Source: CAIZLB01 sp039795875 (GTDB lineage: Bacteria > Patescibacteriota > Minisyncoccia > Phycocordibacterales > CAIZLB01). Taken from it: DNA of 6,920 nt. The stretch is from assembly GCA_039795875.1 (NCBI GenBank), contig JBDKKY010000027.1, positions 1 to 6,920 of the forward strand, read 5' to 3'. Position 1 is the stretch's first letter, and each line of letters starts with the position of its first letter. The notes under the pieces are model-generated. The model made no database searches. It was not told the origin of the DNA and saw only the letters and a list, made by a program, of their open reading frames with translations. The position numbers and the translations under genes are program-made. This document shows positions 5,158 through 6,920 of the stretch, in pieces.

Positions 5158-5477
5158 TAACGGCGGATATTACCTTACCACCGATTTCTTCCATTCTTTC
5201 GCCAACAAGCTATACATTTCTAAGTCTACAAAATGGTCATATAACCACCCGCCTTCTCGTTGTACAGGTTACACCTGGTATTGATTACAAACTTCTCGAC
5301 CAAAAGGATCTTGAGGCAATAAGAACAGAGATCTATGACTGGAAAAGTGTTACAACTGAACGTGATTGTGTAAACCGTGCCTCCATTTTGTATCAAGGTA
5401 ATACTCCTGGCGCGGTAGCGGCAGCTCAGGCTCACGTAAATGCGTGCGTGTTCATGCTGGGCAAGAAAGTGCAGTAG
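5154..5477 (+). pseudogene. Open frame without a usable start codon; fragment of an unknown gene
   Basis: This frame is open for 107 codons and ends at TAG 5475-5477. It has no ATG, GTG or TTG until TTG near 5388. The part from about 5268 on (VTPGIDYKLLDQKDLEAIR, then EIYDWKSVTTERDC and QGNTPGAVAAAQAHV) has natural protein composition, and the opposite strand offers nothing better. Upstream, a second frame (5147-5281, ending at TGA 5282) also looks coding (GGYYLTTDFFHSFANKLYIS) and again has no start. The likely reading is a gene that lost its 5' end, with a 1-nt frameshift between about 5200 and 5284. Alternatives are a non-AUG start or noncoding DNA. I do not recognise a family. Confidence 0.4.
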
Positions 5478-5483
5478 ATTCTT

Positions 5484-5849
5484 TTACAACGTCCCTTCAC
5501 GGTGCATATCATCTGACTGTCGAAATCGGTCTTGAACCCCTAGCATTTGTGTAGCGATGTATTTGAGATAGAGCTCTTTGTTTGCTTCATTGGTTACAAA
5601 CGTTTTTATAAAATCAGCGACATTTCGCAAAAACTGCATCAACGAACGTAGTGTTTCCAATCGTGCATTTGTATCAGGTTCTTCGTCCAATGCAATGTGT
5701 ACAGCATCCAGATCGCCAACGATGGGTCGTACCATATGTTCTCGTCCATCATATAGTATGAAAAATGAATCCCAACCGATTTCGACCCGACTATGTAAAC
5801 TTTCAAAGATTGAGATGATTCGATTGACCTCTGATTCGAGATTTCGTAT
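5484..5849 (-). pseudogene. C-terminal half of a protein-kinase-like gene, cut off by an in-frame stop
   Basis: Directly after the TAA at 5850-5852, the same reading frame continues without interruption for 121 codons to a TAA at 5484-5486. It begins IRNLESEVNRIISIFESL, continues with VEIGWDSFFILYDG (a possible degenerate catalytic loop) and VGDLDAVHI (the D-x-D could stand for the Mg-binding DFG Asp), and then has helices to REGTL. The Asp of GWD sits where the catalytic Asp of HxD would be, and the usual Asn is replaced by Phe, so activity is doubtful even without the stop. An internal ATG at 5735 (83 residues) could restart translation but would omit the loop. Reading both halves together gives a 258-position kinase-like protein. 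Confidence 0.6.
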
Positions 5850-6260
5850 TTATATAATCCCGGCTTCATGCAGACGCTGGTCCTCATGAGTAGGTTCTTT
5901 ACTGATGTCGATGATATATTGATCGGCTCTTTGTCCGGCAAGTGACATCAATATTTCTGGTTTATTGTCCGCCATGCGATAGGTGGTCCAGGTAGGTATA
6001 CCAAGGCGTGTCAACATCGTGTGAACGAGTAATGATTTTTGTGCCCCCATTTCTGGAGTCACAATGTATTCCCCCATATCAACAGTCTTAAATCGTTTAA
6101 TGGCAAAAGGCCGCGTCCTAGAAGGTGTATTCCCAGATACCGTTACGTCTGCAAGATAGATATCGCCAAATGAACCAGCCCCTATCCGCTCTGTATAGTC
6201 GACTTCAGTCTCGGTTGATCGTTCGGCACCGAATGTGTTAAAGGTTATTTTTTCGGTCAT
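5850..6260 (-). CDS. Protein-kinase-like N-lobe; gene interrupted by TAA after 136 codons
   Basis: From ATG 6260 the product carries an N-lobe signature: ERIGAGSFGDIYLA (about 24-37) is the glycine-rich ATP loop, FAIKRF (52-57) holds the VAIK-type lysine Lys55, and PEMGAQKSLLVHTM (69-82) is in the position of the alpha-C helix with Glu70 as candidate salt-bridge partner. KPEILMSLAG (100-109) resembles the hinge strand. Translation stops at TAA 5850-5852 after HEAGII, before any catalytic loop, so the peptide alone cannot be an active kinase. The rest follows in the same frame. An upstream ATG at 6302 adds 14 residues, but a TATAAT lies between it and 6260, favouring 6260. With the downstream half it would phosphorylate, or pseudo-kinase-bind, an unknown partner. 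Confidence 0.68.
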   Translation of the reverse strand: MTEKITFNTFGAERSTETEVDYTERIGAGSFGDIYLADVTVSGNTPSRTRPFAIKRFKTVDMGEYIVTPEMGAQKSLLVHTMLTRLGIPTWTTYRMADNKPEILMSLAGQRADQYIIDISKEPTHEDQRLHEAGII

Positions 6261-6270
6261 TGCTCGTATT

Positions 6271-6276
6271 ATTATA
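6271..6276 (-). promoter_or_regulatory. -10 box upstream of the kinase-like gene
   Basis: On the minus strand a consensus TATAAT ends 10 nt before the ATG at 6260, predicting a leader of about 3-4 nt. No good -35 is seen at 16-18 nt. Confidence 0.55.
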
Positions 6277-6302
6277 TAAAGTGTAGCAGATATGGAAGGC
6301 AA

Positions 6303-6551
6303 AATAAAAACACTTGCTTACCTTCAGGTATAGTTCCTCGACACAGATTGGTTTCCCGCCTCTAGGGAAATGAGACTTTGGCATCCTCTTTCGTTCGCCA
6401 CTACTTAAGGAAGTCTTCTTGTTATGTGTCTTAAAACGCAAGTGATGAGCCTGTGAACAGTATGAATGTGCCCGTGCTCAAGGGCAAACTGTGCTTATAT
6501 AGTAACACAAGAAATATATAAATAAAAAAGGCGTCGCGTCTCGGAGGGTGA
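6303..6551. other. Gap without a convincing gene; contains small hairpins
   Basis: No ORF here is well supported. A minus-strand frame of 67 codons starts at TTG 6441 and runs to 6238, overlapping the kinase start; its basic stretch LSSGERKRMPKSHFPRGGK vaguely recalls motifs of short phage-like peptides, but the C-terminal part looks like translated promoter. Three short inverted repeats are present: TACC-TTCA-GGTA (6319-6330), TTTCCC with a 7-nt loop to GGGAAA (6352-6370), and TGCCC with an 8-nt loop to GGGCA (6469-6486). None ends in a proper T-run. Confidence 0.4.
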
Positions 6552-6557
6552 TATACT
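6552..6557 (+). promoter_or_regulatory. -10 box 6 nt upstream of the GNAT start codon
   Basis: TATACT is followed by ATTTCC and then ATG 6564, the same spacing and the same hexamer as at the SRPBCC gene. No convincing -35 is present. GGAGGGTG at 6543-6550 lies upstream of the predicted transcript start and so would not act as a ribosome binding site. Confidence 0.6.
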
Positions 6558-6563
6558 ATTTCC

Positions 6564-6920
6564 ATGAACATATCGGAACTTAACCCAGAAGAGAAACCTA
6601 ATTTGCAAGTATTTAAAGATACAGAATATCCCGCGGTAGACAAAACACATTATGGTGATAACCCGCCGGTCTGGACCGATGAAGTCTTTACTCTGGTTGC
6701 AAAAGAAGGAGACGAGATTGTTGGTTTTATTCGTATCAATGTCCGTATGGGTATAGCGTATATGGAGTCGTTGTTGGTCGGAGAAAGATTTCGGAATCGT
6801 GGCATTGGCCAAAAACTTGTGCTTGATGCAGAAAAAAATCAAAAAGTATGGGTGCACATAAGATCTGGCTTGAAACAGGTAAGACGTGGGGGACAGAAAG
6901 ATTTTATGAGAGACTGGGAT
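6564..6920 (+). CDS. GNAT N-acetyltransferase, frame-disrupted at an A7 tract, runs off the window
   Basis: From ATG 6564 the first 91 codons give a typical GNAT N-terminal half: DEVFTLVAKEGDEIVGFIRI (strands 2-3), AYMESLLVGERFRNRGIGQKL (strand 4 and the acetyl-CoA pyrophosphate loop, R-x-x-G-x-G at 77-82), then LVLDAEK. After the A7 tract at 6832-6838 the starting frame degrades into a basic stretch (QVRRGGQKDFM), whereas the -1 frame continues perfectly as a GNAT C-terminal half: SMGAHKIWLETGKTWGTERF, then YERLG (6848 on). A -1 shift at AAA-AAA restores one continuous acetyltransferase. The substrate is unknown. Without the shift, the acetyl-CoA fold would lack strands 5-7 (family knowledge). 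Confidence 0.8.
   Translation, partial: MNISELNPEEKPNLQVFKDTEYPAVDKTHYGDNPPVWTDEVFTLVAKEGDEIVGFIRINVRMGIAYMESLLVGERFRNRGIGQKLVLDAEKNQKVWVHIRSGLKQVRRGGQKDFMRDWD

Noticed and set aside
5226..5435. 69-codon minus-strand ORF
   Set aside because: Odd Cys/Tyr-rich composition, no promoter or ribosome binding site, and the plus strand at the same place looks more coding.
5850..5852. Alternative genetic code explaining the in-frame TAA
   Set aside because: TAA is the terminal codon of the helical-repeat, HD, methyltransferase, SRPBCC and SLOG genes, and TGA ends the lipoprotein gene, so the standard bacterial code fits.
4308..6260. A SLOG-plus-kinase defence or signalling operon
   Set aside because: The genes are separated by terminators, a GC-rich unit and a plus-strand fragment, each has its own promoter, and the kinase frame is broken; nothing supports co-transcription.
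6238..6441. 67-codon minus-strand ORF starting at TTG
   Set aside because: Weak start, no ribosome binding site, and it overlaps the kinase promoter and start; the C-terminal third looks like translated regulatory DNA. It is recorded only within the gap description.

Overview
The window looks like chromosomal DNA of a small-genome bacterium. A member of the Candidate Phyla Radiation (Patescibacteria) is my best guess, and it is inference only. The reasons are many single-gene transcription units encoding small house-cleaning or accessory enzymes (HD phosphohydrolase, SAM methyltransferase, SRPBCC, SLOG, GNAT), very short gaps, terminators that run into stop codons, and almost no Shine-Dalgarno sequences. 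UAA and UGA both serve as stops at gene ends, so nothing points to a recoded genetic code. No rRNA, intact tRNA, CRISPR array, transposase or integrase is visible.

Layout, left to right. Positions 1-223 (minus) hold the N-terminus of a winged-helix regulator, expressed from a near-consensus promoter that contains a perfect palindrome. Positions 407-1447 (plus) encode an alpha-helical repeat protein of unknown function with its own terminator. Next come minus-strand units: an HD-domain nucleotidase-like protein (1493-2074), a class I methyltransferase (2138-3016), and an SRPBCC/AHSA1 protein (3099-3509). A divergent promoter then drives a GC-rich plus-strand lipoprotein gene (3650-4222), whose 3' UTR carries three stacked hairpins, one resembling a tRNA T-arm. 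A SLOG-like Rossmann protein (4308-4799, minus) follows. After it is a second GC-rich unit, a small cysteine-containing ORF (4842-5093, minus) with a strong promoter and terminator.

The right end, from 5147 on, is full of broken frames: an open frame with no start codon (5154-5477), a protein-kinase-like gene cut by one in-frame TAA (5484-6260, minus), and a GNAT acetyltransferase with a -1 frame jump at an A7 tract (6564 to the window end). This is either gene decay, recoding, or assembly error.

The most coherent unusual signal is transcriptional. In four separate genes a -10-like hexamer sits exactly 6 nt before the ATG, and in two more it sits 8-10 nt before, so most genes here appear to be transcribed as leaderless mRNAs. 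Only the methyltransferase has a clear Shine-Dalgarno. The genes do not form one obvious pathway. I see no clear defence operon, although SLOG, kinase-like and HD proteins do occur in nucleotide-signalling or stress settings.
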